A DNA stretch of 64,000 nt, taken from positions 682,001 to 746,000 of the forward strand of contig CP119310.1 in the NCBI GenBank assembly GCA_029203185.1. Direction: 5' to 3'. Shown one piece after another: positions 52,287 to 62,626 of the stretch. The notes below the pieces were generated by a model. It was not told the origin of the DNA. It ran no database searches and saw only the letters and a program-made list of their open reading frames with translations. This stretch comes from Candidatus Chryseobacterium colombiense (GTDB lineage: Bacteria > Bacteroidota > Bacteroidia > Flavobacteriales > Weeksellaceae). Both the position numbers and the translations under genes were made by a program. How positions within the stretch are numbered: position 1 is the first letter of the stretch; each line of letters starts with the position of its first letter.

Positions 52287-53363
52287 ATGAAGAAAAAAAT
52301 ACTGTGTATGTTTTTAATACCGGGATTTCCAATTTTAGATTTTGCACAGGAAAGTAAATCATTAAAAATTACAGGATATGCTGAATTGTATTATCAGTAT
52401 GAATTCAATAATCCCCTCAATAATTCACGTCCTGCTTTTATTTACAGTCATAATCGAAACAATGAAGTCAACTTGAATTTGGGTTTTGTAAAAGCAAACT
52501 ATGAAACTGAAAAACTAAGAGCGAATGTAGCTTTGGGAGCAGGAACTTATATGAATTCCAATTATGCGGCAGAATCAGGGGTTTTAAAAAATATTTATGA
52601 AGCGAATGTTGGTGTAAAAATTTCAAAACATAAAAATCTTTGGATTGATGCGGGAATTATGCCATCGCACATTGGTTTTGAAAGTGCAGTCAGTAAAGAT
52701 TGTTTTACACTGACAAGAAGTATGCAGGCAGAGAACTCTCCGTATTTTGAAAGCGGTGCTAAGATTTCTTACGCCAGCGATAACGGGAAATGGTTCGTAA
52801 GCGGATTAGTGCTTAATGGCTGGCAAAGAATTCAACGGATAGACGGAAATTCTACCGTAGCTTTTGGTCATCAGCTGACCTATAAGCCGAATGAAAAGAT
52901 TACCCTGAACAGCAGTTCCTTTATTGGGAACGACAAACCGGACAGCATAAAACAGATGAGGTATTTTCATAACCTGTACGGAAGTTTCCAATTGAGTAAA
53001 AAATTTGCTTTGATTACGGGATTCGATATAGGAGCAGAACAAAAAGCTAAAGGAAGCGATCAGTACAATATCTGGTATTCTCCTGTTATTATTGCGAAAT
53101 ATTCTCCAACGGAAAATTTAAGCTTTGCTGCGAGAGGAGAGTACTATAGTGATGAAAAAGGAGTCACTATTGCGACCGGAACGGAAAATGGTTTTAAAAC
53201 TTTCGGATATTCTCTGAATGCCGATTATTGGATTCTTCCCAATCTGGTTTGGAGAACGGAAATTAAAAATCTTAATAGTAAAGATGAGATTTTTATCAAC
53301 CGAGATCATATGCTCAAAAAAAATACGCTTACAGCAGTCTCCTCACTTGCCGTAAGTTTTTAA
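52287..53363 (+). CDS. Outer-membrane porin-like beta-barrel protein 2
   Basis: The 358-residue barrel protein has a signal peptide (MKKKILCMFLIPGFPILDFAQ) and the same PF07642-type repeats as its neighbour, but is about 100 residues shorter. It has the closing VSSLAVSF strand with a terminal Phe typical of barrels. It is 36 bp after porin 1 and 63 bp before the sensor gene, so all are likely one transcript. Confidence 0.85.
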   Translation: MKKKILCMFLIPGFPILDFAQESKSLKITGYAELYYQYEFNNPLNNSRPAFIYSHNRNNEVNLNLGFVKANYETEKLRANVALGAGTYMNSNYAAESGVLKNIYEANVGVKISKHKNLWIDAGIMPSHIGFESAVSKDCFTLTRSMQAENSPYFESGAKISYASDNGKWFVSGLVLNGWQRIQRIDGNSTVAFGHQLTYKPNEKITLNSSSFIGNDKPDSIKQMRYFHNLYGSFQLSKKFALITGFDIGAEQKAKGSDQYNIWYSPVIIAKYSPTENLSFAARGEYYSDEKGVTIATGTENGFKTFGYSLNADYWILPNLVWRTEIKNLNSKDEIFINRDHMLKKNTLTAVSSLAVSF

Positions 53364-53426
53364 TTACTCAAATCCCTTACTGAAATTTTGGTAAGGGATT
53401 GCTAACTTTGATTTAGATAATCTGTT

Positions 53427-54548
53427 ATGGATGATAAAAAATCTGCTCAGGATTTCCTAAGCTTAATTAAAAGATCAAGAAAGGGAAAATTCAAAATCTA
53501 CATTGGAATGAGTGCTGGTGTAGGAAAAACATACCGTATGCTGCAGGAAGCTCATGGACTGTTGGAAAACGGAATTGATGTAAAAATCGGCTATATTGAG
53601 ACGCACAACCGTAAAGAAACGCATGCTTTATTGGATGGCTTACCAATTATTCCGAGAAGAAAGCTTTTCTATAAAGGAAAAGAGCTGGAAGAGCTGGATG
53701 TTCAGGCTGTACTGAATCTCCGTCCTGAAGTAGTGATTATTGACGAATTGGCCCACACCAATATCGAAGGAAGTAAAAATGAAAAAAGATGGCAGGATGT
53801 TATGGAAATCCTGGATTCCGGGATCAATGTAATTTCAGCAGTTAATATTCAGCATATTGAAAGTTTAAATGAAGAAGTAAAAGACATTACTGATATAGAA
53901 GTAAAAGAAAGAATCCCGGATTCTATTCTTTCTATGGCAGATGAGGTTGTGAATATTGATTTAACAGCCGAAGAGTTGATTAATAGATTAAAAGCTGGAA
54001 AAATTTATGATCAGACAAAAATCAATGCAGCACTGAATAATTTTTTTAAAGCTGAAAGTATTTTACAGCTTCGGGAATTGGCTTTAAAAGAAGTGGCATC
54101 ACAAGTTACCAGAAAAGTAGAGTCGGAGGTAACCATTCATAAAACCATTAAAAAAGAAAGGTTTTTAGCGTGTATAAGTTCCAATGAAAAAACAGCTAAA
54201 AATGTGATCAGAAAAACGGCTAGATTAGCGAATTATTACAACAGCCAGTGGTATCTTCTGTATGTTCAGATTCCCCGTGAAAGTTCTGATAAAATCGCTC
54301 TGGATAAGCAGCGTCATCTGATTAATAATTTTAAATTAGCAACAGAATTAGGAGCTGAGATCATAAAAGTTGAAAACACCAATGTTGCCCATGCTATTAT
54401 GGAGCAATGTGAAGAGCGGAAAATTACAACGGTATGTATCGGAAAACCACATTTAAACTTATGGAAAATCATTTTGGCAACAGATACTTTCAATTCATTG
54501 TTGAATAAACTGTCGCAGGAGAATATAGATTTGGTTATATTATCATGA
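53427..54548 (+). CDS. kdpD: KdpD N-terminal sensor domain protein without kinase
   Basis: The 373-residue protein has the KdpD domain with Walker A GMSAGVGKT (about 27-35), GYIETHNRKE and VIIDELAHTN (Walker B-like), followed by a USP-like domain (about 250-373, SSNEKTAKNVIRKT). The transmembrane and histidine-kinase part of typical KdpD is missing; it is supplied as a separate protein encoded from 54545 with a 4-bp overlap. It should sense K+ or ionic state in the cytoplasm and signal to that kinase (inference). Confidence 0.9.
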   Translation: MDDKKSAQDFLSLIKRSRKGKFKIYIGMSAGVGKTYRMLQEAHGLLENGIDVKIGYIETHNRKETHALLDGLPIIPRRKLFYKGKELEELDVQAVLNLRPEVVIIDELAHTNIEGSKNEKRWQDVMEILDSGINVISAVNIQHIESLNEEVKDITDIEVKERIPDSILSMADEVVNIDLTAEELINRLKAGKIYDQTKINAALNNFFKAESILQLRELALKEVASQVTRKVESEVTIHKTIKKERFLACISSNEKTAKNVIRKTARLANYYNSQWYLLYVQIPRESSDKIALDKQRHLINNFKLATELGAEIIKVENTNVAHAIMEQCEERKITTVCIGKPHLNLWKIILATDTFNSLLNKLSQENIDLVILS

Positions 54549-56269
54549 AAATCAAAACAAAACTTAATATTGGTGTAGGCCTTTTGTTTATTATGATTAT
54601 CGTACTCTCTGTTTTAAGCGGATGGTATATCAATCAATTGAAACGAGATACCAATAACATCTTAGTCGCCAATTACAATACCCTGGAGTATTCCAGAAAT
54701 ATGTTGTTGGCATTAGAAGAAATAAATTCCGATCCATTGGCTTTCGGAGTGTTTGAAAAGTATCTGGATAAACAGAAGAAAAACGTTACGGAGTCCGGAG
54801 AAAGAGAGGCAACTGAGGAAGTGGTCACTCATTTTTCAGCCCTGAAAAAAGATACTCTGAACGCTTCATTAAAATCCTCCATAAGAAAAGATATTGCCGA
54901 GTTGATGCAGCTTAATATGGCTGCTATTCAGCACAAAAGCAGCATAGCCGATGAAACAGCCAAAAATGCGATTACAGTTATTTCCATTGTAGGAATGATG
55001 TGTTTCTTGATAGCATTTATTTTAATGGTAAATCTTCCATCGAATATTGCCGATCCGGTTAGAATTTTAACCCAGAGTATTAAGCAGATTGCCAATCAGA
55101 ATTATAAAGAAAGGGTTCATTTTAAAAGCAACAGCGAATTTGGTGAGTTGGCAAGATCTTTCAATACCATGGCTGAGAAACTTCATGAATACTCGGAAAG
55201 TAAGCTGGAGAAAATTTTAAAAGGGAAAAAACGTATCGAAACCCTTATTGATAATATGCAGGATCCGGTGATTGGAATTGATGAAAATAAAACGGTACTC
55301 TTTGTAAATGATGAAGCTTTAAATATTACGGGTCTTAAAAAAGAAAATTTTGTCGGAAAGCTCATTCAGGATGTTGCAGTTACCAATGATCTGGTGAGAA
55401 GTATCATCAAAGATATCATTCATCCGGACGGAAAAACAGAAACTGAAGCGATGAAAATCTATGCAGATGGAAAAGAAAGTTATTTTGAAAAAAATATTAT
55501 TGATATCAATATTGTACCTACAGGAGAAGAAAACAGCCAGTTTATAGGGCAGGTAATTATGTTGCATAATATTACACCGTTTAAGGAACTGGATCTTGCC
55601 AAGACCAATTTCATCGGAACAGTTTCTCATGAATTTAAAACACCAATCTCATCGATAAAAATGGGATTACAGCTGCTTGAAAATGATAAAATAGGTAAAT
55701 TGAATGAAGATCAGAAAAACCTGGTCAATGGAATTAAAGATGATGCGAATAGACTATTGAAGATTACCGGGGAACTATTGGATATCACCCAATTGGAAAG
55801 CGGGTCGATCAAACTCAATATAAAACCTTCCGAAGTATCCCAAATCGTTGAATATGCAACAGATGCCAATAAGGCTGCTGCAGAACAGAAACAGATCAAA
55901 ATTAAGGTAAATATTTCTCCTGAAATTAAAACGGTTTTGGCAGACAGTGAAAAAACAGCCTGGGTTCTTAATAACTTGCTTTCCAATGCTGTGCGTTATT
56001 CTTATGAAAACTCTGATGTTGTTATAGAAGTAAAAAAGAGAGAAGATAGAGTTATTTTTTCTGTGACGGATACAGGTCAGGGAATTGAGCCCCAATATGT
56101 TTCAAAAGTATTTGACCGTTATTTCAGAATTCCGGGGACGAAAAAAGAAGGAACAGGACTGGGATTGAGTATCAGTAAAGAATTTATCGAATCTCAGGGT
56201 GGAGAAATTTTTGTAAAAAGTGAATATGGAGTAGGAAGTACATTTGCTTTTATTTTAAAAGACCATTAA
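54545..56269 (+). CDS. Membrane histidine kinase of the Kdp locus
   Basis: The 574-residue protein has two transmembrane helices (about 9-27 and 141-165) around a periplasmic helical domain, a HAMP linker (about 166-218), a PAS domain (about 230-335), HisKA with phospho-accepting His362 (VSHEFKTP), and HATPase motifs NNLLSNAVRYS, DTGQGIEP and GTGLGLSISKEF. It overlaps the sensor gene by ATGA. The likely partner is the sigma-54 regulator at 44232, as no OmpR-type regulator is encoded here. Confidence 0.92.
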   Translation: MKIKTKLNIGVGLLFIMIIVLSVLSGWYINQLKRDTNNILVANYNTLEYSRNMLLALEEINSDPLAFGVFEKYLDKQKKNVTESGEREATEEVVTHFSALKKDTLNASLKSSIRKDIAELMQLNMAAIQHKSSIADETAKNAITVISIVGMMCFLIAFILMVNLPSNIADPVRILTQSIKQIANQNYKERVHFKSNSEFGELARSFNTMAEKLHEYSESKLEKILKGKKRIETLIDNMQDPVIGIDENKTVLFVNDEALNITGLKKENFVGKLIQDVAVTNDLVRSIIKDIIHPDGKTETEAMKIYADGKESYFEKNIIDINIVPTGEENSQFIGQVIMLHNITPFKELDLAKTNFIGTVSHEFKTPISSIKMGLQLLENDKIGKLNEDQKNLVNGIKDDANRLLKITGELLDITQLESGSIKLNIKPSEVSQIVEYATDANKAAAEQKQIKIKVNISPEIKTVLADSEKTAWVLNNLLSNAVRYSYENSDVVIEVKKREDRVIFSVTDTGQGIEPQYVSKVFDRYFRIPGTKKEGTGLGLSISKEFIESQGGEIFVKSEYGVGSTFAFILKDH

Positions 56270-56292
56270 AAAGCTTACTAAAAGTAAGCTTT
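56270..56292. terminator. Bidirectional terminator between kdp and ClC genes
   Basis: AAAGCTTAC (56270-56278), loop TAAAA and GTAAGCTTT (56284-56292) form a perfect stem. Two converging genes end on either side of it. Confidence 0.75.
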
Positions 56293-56304
56293 CTATAGAT
56301 AAAT

Positions 56305-58173
56305 TTAATCTGAATATTCTTTCAATAATTGCCTGTAGCTCATTAAAATTTTAGACTTAGATATAAATCCGACGAATTTATTGGTGTCGTCTACTAGAGG
56401 TAAATTCCAAACTCCGGTATCATCAAAGATCTGAAGAATTTCCAGGGGACGGTCTTCCTGATGAATGAGAGCAGGAGGAGTTTTCATAATTTCAGTTATT
56501 GTTACAGGGATTTTTTCAGCATTGAATAAATAAGGTCTGATATCATCCAATGTCAGAATCCCACGCAGTGTTTTTTGTTCATCAACGATGGCGAAAATAT
56601 TTTTATCCCCGTTTTTCACCAGTTCAAACAGATCATCAATCGGAGCATTTTCCGGAATCGTCTGAGAATATTGGTCTATAAATTCTTCTGTTTTTAAAGA
56701 AAATAAAATGTTTTTATCATGCTCGTTGGTGAAAATTTTTCCCTGATCAGCCATTGATTTTAGCTCCGGGGAAATAGGAGAGAACCATTTAGCAATAAGA
56801 TAAGACAAAATGGAAACAATCATAAGTGGAATGAATAGATCATACCCAAAGCTGGATTCTGCAATCAAAAAAATTGCAGTTAACGGAGCATACATGACTC
56901 CGCTCATGGCTCCTGCCATTCCTACTAAAACGAGATTGGTGATTGGAACTTCGGTAAAACCTATTTGCTGACAAATGATAGCGAATAAATAGCCGACCGT
57001 TCCTCCCGCAAAAAGAGAAGGTGCAAAATTTCCTCCGTTTCCTCCGCTGAATATGGTAAAAGAAGTGGCAAAAGCTTTTAACAAAAGAACAAGGACCAGG
57101 AAAATAATAATGGTAAAATCTTTAATTTCAAAATATCTGAAAAGACTGTTTTCAATAATTTTGTGAGTATCTCCATTGGTAAAAGCCTTTACAGTGTCGT
57201 AACCTTCTCCAAATAAAGGCGGAAAAAGTACACATAATAAGGAAAGAACAGCCCCTCCGAACATGGCTTTTCTGAGGCGTGACATCTGTAATCCTTTGAT
57301 AAAATGCTCAACCTTTTGCGAAATAACAACAAAATACCTTGCATATAATCCTGTAATCACTCCTAAAACAAGATAATAAGGTACATTGCGATAGTTGAAA
57401 GCTTCTCGTGCATAAAATCTGAAAAGAACATCTTCCTGAAGCAAAACCCTGGATAATAAACTCCCGCAAACGGCAGCAACCACCAAAGGAATAAAGTCTG
57501 TGAACACAACTCCTGTCAGCAATATTTCAAAAGCAAACATAATCCCCGCGATAGGCGCATTGAATGCAGATGCGATCCCTGCAGTGGCTCCGGCTGCTAA
57601 TAAAAGGGTACGTTCCTTATAAGTAAGCCGGTAAGTTTGTGCGTAATTGGAGCCTATTGCTGCTCCTGTTACGGCAATGGGACTTTCCAGACCGGCAGAT
57701 CCTCCAAGTCCTACGGTTATTGCACTCTGAATAATTTGAGAATACATCTTAACCGATGAAACAATACTGGAATTCTGTGCAATTTCATATAATATGGCTC
57801 CGATTCCCTTTCTGTCCTGTCCTTTGAATAAAGTAAGAACAATACTTGTGGTCAGAACAATTCCCAGAAACGGAAAAACAATATAAAATAAAATCTGGTA
57901 TTCAAAATGAACTTTAGTGGTAATAAAATGATGAATACTGTGAACCAAAGTTTTTAATAAAACCCCTGCTAAACCGGCCGTGCTTCCGACAAGAATTCCT
58001 GACAAAACAAGAAACTGGTTTCTGCTGAGCCTGTTATTTAACCAATGAAGAATGAGTTCGTAGCTGCGTGCTTTTTCAAGTCCAAACTTTTGAAAGTCTC
58101 TTTTAAACTTTAAAAAGCTCAGTAATCTTCTTTTATTATGAATTTTCACCTGCTTAAATTTGGGGATATGCAA
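56305..58173 (-). CDS. ClC-family chloride channel/transporter with CBS pair
   Basis: The 622-residue protein has a ten-to-twelve-helix ClC core. Selectivity motifs are visible: GLESPIAVTG in place of GREGP (the gating Glu is kept), and GGNFAPSLFAGG matching GxFxP. The usual GSGIP motif is degenerate. Two CBS domains close the protein (about 475-620, with IDDLFELVKNGDKNIFAIVDEQK and ILTLDDIRPYLF). Whether it is a channel or a Cl-/H+ antiporter cannot be decided. Confidence 0.93.
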   Translation of the reverse strand: MHIPKFKQVKIHNKRRLLSFLKFKRDFQKFGLEKARSYELILHWLNNRLSRNQFLVLSGILVGSTAGLAGVLLKTLVHSIHHFITTKVHFEYQILFYIVFPFLGIVLTTSIVLTLFKGQDRKGIGAILYEIAQNSSIVSSVKMYSQIIQSAITVGLGGSAGLESPIAVTGAAIGSNYAQTYRLTYKERTLLLAAGATAGIASAFNAPIAGIMFAFEILLTGVVFTDFIPLVVAAVCGSLLSRVLLQEDVLFRFYAREAFNYRNVPYYLVLGVITGLYARYFVVISQKVEHFIKGLQMSRLRKAMFGGAVLSLLCVLFPPLFGEGYDTVKAFTNGDTHKIIENSLFRYFEIKDFTIIIFLVLVLLLKAFATSFTIFSGGNGGNFAPSLFAGGTVGYLFAIICQQIGFTEVPITNLVLVGMAGAMSGVMYAPLTAIFLIAESSFGYDLFIPLMIVSILSYLIAKWFSPISPELKSMADQGKIFTNEHDKNILFSLKTEEFIDQYSQTIPENAPIDDLFELVKNGDKNIFAIVDEQKTLRGILTLDDIRPYLFNAEKIPVTITEIMKTPPALIHQEDRPLEILQIFDDTGVWNLPLVDDTNKFVGFISKSKILMSYRQLLKEYSD

Positions 58174-58289
58174 TCAATAGAAATGTAAATGTAAGAAATT
58201 ATATTTTTAATGATTGGATGCTAAGATTTGAAATCTAAAATCTCCAAAACCAAAAGATTTCGGAGTATAAAAAACTACGATTAGAAAAA

Positions 58290-58649
58290 TTAGTTAAGTG
58301 TATAGTTTAAAATAACCAATCTCAAAATGAAGTGAACATAATTTTCTTCAGCTTCTTTTCTGTTAATCAGCTTGTTTTTATATTCATAGGATGACAAAAC
58401 CTGTACTGCCCTTTGATACAATTCAAAATCCTCTCCTTTTATTTTGATTCTACCATTACCATCTTTGGTTTGGATAAGATTATTGTCTAAAGTTCTGACT
58501 TTGAATAAGACATGATTGAGTTTTGAACGAGAACGCATTGAACCGGTATGTCTTTCAACAATATTCACTTTGAACGAATCAAATACGATGTTGTTAAAAA
58601 CGATATTAGAACCGGGGTCCTGCGTATTCAGTTCAAGTGTATAATTCAT
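58290..58649 (-). CDS. Conserved-looking hypothetical protein
   Basis: I start at the ATG at 58649 (MNYTLELNTQDPGSNIVFNN); a frame from 58694 exists but the -7 box at 58665 lies inside it. The 119-residue protein is mixed alpha/beta with HTGSMRSRSKLNHVLFKV and ending YVHFILRLVILNYTLN. I do not recognise a family. No neighbour suggests a role. Confidence 0.6.
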   Translation of the reverse strand: MNYTLELNTQDPGSNIVFNNIVFDSFKVNIVERHTGSMRSRSKLNHVLFKVRTLDNNLIQTKDGNGRIKIKGEDFELYQRAVQVLSSYEYKNKLINRKEAEENYVHFILRLVILNYTLN

Positions 58650-58664
58650 AAATTTTACTTTTTG

Positions 58665-58672
58665 CAAATTTA
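58665..58672 (-). promoter_or_regulatory. -7 promoter element for the 119-residue gene
   Basis: On the minus strand this reads TAAATTTG, an exact TAnnTTTG match. Transcription would start near 58658, nine bases before the ATG at 58649. Confidence 0.55.
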
Positions 58673-58808
58673 CATAGAAGCAGAAGATTTTCAAAATAAA
58701 ATGAGTAAATCTATTGAGTATTTTTTTAAGTCAAATTTTAATTCCAATGAAATTTTTTAATAATGAGAATATTGAACTTCTAGAATTGACATATAAAATA
58801 GGGCTTTT

Positions 58809-59168
<360 letters not shown>

Positions 59169-59372
59169 TTAAATTTTAATTCCCAAAGTTAGAAAATCTT
59201 ATCCTGATGTTTTAAAAATGATTCTTTATTTATTAGTAGTGAATGAGAGGGTAATTAATTTATTTGTGAGAAAATTGGGAAAAAGGCTCTCTATATTAAC
59301 CTTTATTTAACGTTTAAAGATGTAACGAATATTCCCGTATTGGTGTCTTATAATTGGAAAACATAACTTTTA

Positions 59373-61556
59373 ATGAAAAATATTATAGCGCCAATCGCTT
59401 TATTAATGGGTACTTTAGTTTTTGCTCAAGCTCAAAAAGACACCGTAGAATCAAAAGTAAAAGAAATAGAAGCCGTCACTTTTGTGGCGAAAAAACCGAC
59501 TGTAGAATCTAAAGCTGACCGTACTGTTTTTAACGTTGCCAATAGTTCAATTCTTGCAGGTAACACAACCTGGGATGTCTTGCGTATGACTCCTTTGGTA
59601 AGTATTGATAATAATGATGCAATAAAAGCGGAGGGAGAAACGGTGACTGTGTATATCAATGACAGAAAAACAGTCTTTACAGGTAAGGAACTTAAAGAAT
59701 ATTTGAAAACAATTCCTGCCGATAATCTGATGAAAATAGAAGTGATTACCAGTCCGTCTTCACGGTATGAAGCGACAGGATCAGTAATCAATATCGTTTT
59801 AAAGAAAAGAGATGATGAGGGACTGAAAGGAAGCGTTACTTTCAATAACAGACAGAATACTAAAAATTCTCAGTATTCCAATCTCAATCTGAATTATCAC
59901 AAGAAAAATTTTACCCAGACACTTATCGGAAGTTATAGTGACAATACCAATGTACAGAGTAACTCCAGTCTTTATACGATTTATAAAGATAATTCAACCA
60001 CTCAGATTAATTCTAAAACAATTGGAAGGTATAAAAGTCCTTCTATTTCTTCAACTTCGGAATTTGAATTAAATAACAAAAATACAGTAGGAGTTATTTT
60101 GGAATATTATCAAAGTAACTCAGGTTCTTCTTCTGATGCGGATGGATTAATGAATATCAATGGGGAATTTGATAATTCATATAAACAAAATCAGAGTTCA
60201 AATGGTCTTAATCGTAATTTAGGTACCAATCTTTTTTATAAATGGTACGATAAAGAAAAGAATAAAATTTTAGATGTAAACTTTGGAGCTAATTATTATG
60301 GACAGTCGGATGACAGTTATTTCATTAAAGATATGCTTTCCGTCAAAGAGGGAGCATCAACAAAGGATATAGGTGTACTTACTGATACCGAAAACAGAAA
60401 TTATTACATTAAAGTTGACTATACCCAGCCATTAGGGAAATCAGGAGGGAATTTCGAGGTTGGTGGTAAAATGAATTTCAATAATAATGTAATTCCCAAT
60501 AATTTGTACGGGAATAACCTGGCTGGTCTAAGCAAAAATGATATTTTCCATTATGAAGATAATATTAGTTCAATCTATGCCAACTACAGTAAAACATTCT
60601 TCAAAAAATTGGAAACCAGGGTTGGACTTCGCTACGAATATATTGATTATAAAATCAGTCAGGATGTTGCCGGAGGTTCAAGAAAAGATTCTTATGGTAA
60701 ATTGCTACCCAATATTTTGCTGAAATATTCTTTCTCAGACAAATATGATCTGAGTTTAACCTATAATAAAAATATATGGAGACCTTGGTATGCAGAATTC
60801 AATCCGTTTTTGATTCCTAATGATGACGGTTTCTACAGCCGTGGAAATATTGGTCTGGAGCCCAATCCGAGTGACAGAGTTTATATGAAACTGGGAATTT
60901 TAAAGAAATACTTTATCTCAGCAAGATATATGTTTACCGATCAGGATTATTGGACAGATTATGTACAGGATTATATTACAGTTTCTCCTGGAAAAACACA
61001 GCAAATAACCGTTACCCAGCCTTCTAATTTTGCAGGAAAGGTTCATAAATATTATCTATATGCAAATACCAACCAGACTTTCTTTAAAAATAAATTTACA
61101 GTAAATCTTGGGTTAGGATGGTATTATATTGATAACAGTGATTTTAACCAGAAAAATCAATTAACAGGCGCTAGTAATTATATTAGCTATCTGAGCGCTT
61201 CTACTAATCTTTCCTACACCAACCTTTTTAATAAAAATATTAACCTGAGTGCTTGGGTTGAAGTTTCCAACCAGAATAACGGAAATTCTACCACCAACAA
61301 ACCAAATGTTTTCCATAATATTTCTGCAACGAAAATATTCCCGAAAACGCAAATGGAAGTCAGTCTTCAGCTTATGAATATCTTCCAGAGGCCCAATTAT
61401 GATGCTACAACATATACGCAGGGAGGAACATTCAGAAATGCCTCGAAATGGGATTGGTATGGAGCTTCCATATCATTTGTAAAACGATTTGGAAATCAAA
61501 AAGTAAAAGAAAATACCAAAACCGATGTTGAGAAAAACGGAGGTGGAGGAAAATAG
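59373..61556 (+). CDS. Outer-membrane beta-barrel family protein (TonB-receptor-like)
   Basis: The 727-residue protein has a signal peptide (MKNIIAPIALLMGTLVFAQA), a short plug-like domain with TPLVSIDNNDAIKAEGETVTVYINDR and TSPSSRYEATGSVINIVLKKR (about 65-150), and a large OMP_b-brl_3 (PF14905) barrel. The carboxypeptidase-regulatory domain common in the superfamily is absent. It ends with a Gly-rich tail (NGGGGK) rather than a terminal aromatic strand residue, which is unusual. It is monocistronic with a terminator 21 bp later. Ligand unknown. Confidence 0.88.
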   Translation: MKNIIAPIALLMGTLVFAQAQKDTVESKVKEIEAVTFVAKKPTVESKADRTVFNVANSSILAGNTTWDVLRMTPLVSIDNNDAIKAEGETVTVYINDRKTVFTGKELKEYLKTIPADNLMKIEVITSPSSRYEATGSVINIVLKKRDDEGLKGSVTFNNRQNTKNSQYSNLNLNYHKKNFTQTLIGSYSDNTNVQSNSSLYTIYKDNSTTQINSKTIGRYKSPSISSTSEFELNNKNTVGVILEYYQSNSGSSSDADGLMNINGEFDNSYKQNQSSNGLNRNLGTNLFYKWYDKEKNKILDVNFGANYYGQSDDSYFIKDMLSVKEGASTKDIGVLTDTENRNYYIKVDYTQPLGKSGGNFEVGGKMNFNNNVIPNNLYGNNLAGLSKNDIFHYEDNISSIYANYSKTFFKKLETRVGLRYEYIDYKISQDVAGGSRKDSYGKLLPNILLKYSFSDKYDLSLTYNKNIWRPWYAEFNPFLIPNDDGFYSRGNIGLEPNPSDRVYMKLGILKKYFISARYMFTDQDYWTDYVQDYITVSPGKTQQITVTQPSNFAGKVHKYYLYANTNQTFFKNKFTVNLGLGWYYIDNSDFNQKNQLTGASNYISYLSASTNLSYTNLFNKNINLSAWVEVSNQNNGNSTTNKPNVFHNISATKIFPKTQMEVSLQLMNIFQRPNYDATTYTQGGTFRNASKWDWYGASISFVKRFGNQKVKENTKTDVEKNGGGGK

Positions 61557-61577
61557 TTTCGTGTTTTCTAAACGAAG

Positions 61578-61601
61578 CGGATCATGATATTTCATGATCC
61601 G
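61578..61601 (+). terminator. Terminator after the outer-membrane gene
   Basis: CGGATCATGA (61578-61587), loop TATT and TCATGATCCG (61592-61601) form a perfect 10-bp stem followed by TTTC. The convergent SDR gene ends 28 bp later and may also use it. Confidence 0.75.
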
Positions 61602-61629
61602 TTTCTATTTATATTAAAATTATATTGTA

Positions 61630-62619
61630 TTATTTCGAAGATCTGGATGTGAAAAGCATATAAGCCAAACCTAATCCCATTCCTGCAAAAACAGCCATAG
61701 TGGTTTTTCTTGAAAGTACAGGAAGCATGGTTTCACCATAAATTCGATGGGGCTCAGATGACGGAGTCAGAACATTTCCTGAATCATTGGGGGCCTTTTT
61801 TACTTTCATTAATAGTCTCATCGCTCCAGAAGCGGTATTCATAATTGTTTTAGGAAATAATCCATATACATTTTTAAGAAATATAGAAGTAAAATCAGGG
61901 AAAAACTCCTTTTTAGGCTGCTTTGCAAGTTGAACAATGCTTGCGGCAGTATCTCTCGGGTCTGCTGCAAATGGGGGGATTTTAAAATCCAATCCGGAGT
62001 ACTTGGCAGAATGCATATTGCCGGTTGATCTTTGAATTTGCGGATAAAGATTACAAATATGAATATGCGGGAAATCAGAGAGTTCTCCGTGCAGGCATTC
62101 CATCATTCCGCGGATTCCGAATTTTGCAGAAGAATAAGCGGCACTATATGGAGCGGGCATAAAACCGCCGATCGAGATATTATTGATAAGAATACCTTCC
62201 TGCTGTTTCTTGAAAATAGGTAAAACACTATAGGCACCATGCATATAACCGAACAGATTCGTCTTTATCACCTGCTCGTTCAGCTCTATAGGAATTTCTT
62301 CAAACTTTCCACTCGCCATTACTCCTGCATTGTTGACCCAAATATCAATTCTTCCGTTAAATTGTAAAGCTTTATTGGTGAGATTTCGGACATCTTCAGC
62401 TATGGAAACATCTGTAGATACGGCCATTGCTGCTACTTCAAGATCCCTGCACAGGCTTACGGTTTCGTCCAGGCCTTCTTTTCCTCTTGCGGCAACTACG
62501 ATATTGCAGCCTTCTAAAGCAAAAGCTTCTGCAATCGCCCGTCCTATACCACTACTTCCTCCGGTAATGACGACGGTTTTCCCTTTTAAAGTTTTCTGTA
62601 ATAGATCTACTGATTTCAT
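61630..62619 (-). CDS. SDR family oxidoreductase with C-terminal extension
   Basis: The 329-residue short-chain dehydrogenase has TGGSSGIG (about 19-26), NNAG (about 95-98) and the catalytic YSSAKFG (about 162-168) with Ser near 148. After the Rossmann domain it has an extra ~100 residues ending in a hydrophobic segment (TMAVFAGMGLGLAYMLF), so the protein may be membrane-tethered. Substrate unknown. Confidence 0.9.
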   Translation of the reverse strand: MKSVDLLQKTLKGKTVVITGGSSGIGRAIAEAFALEGCNIVVAARGKEGLDETVSLCRDLEVAAMAVSTDVSIAEDVRNLTNKALQFNGRIDIWVNNAGVMASGKFEEIPIELNEQVIKTNLFGYMHGAYSVLPIFKKQQEGILINNISIGGFMPAPYSAAYSSAKFGIRGMMECLHGELSDFPHIHICNLYPQIQRSTGNMHSAKYSGLDFKIPPFAADPRDTAASIVQLAKQPKKEFFPDFTSIFLKNVYGLFPKTIMNTASGAMRLLMKVKKAPNDSGNVLTPSSEPHRIYGETMLPVLSRKTTMAVFAGMGLGLAYMLFTSRSSK

Positions 62620-62626
62620 TTTATGA

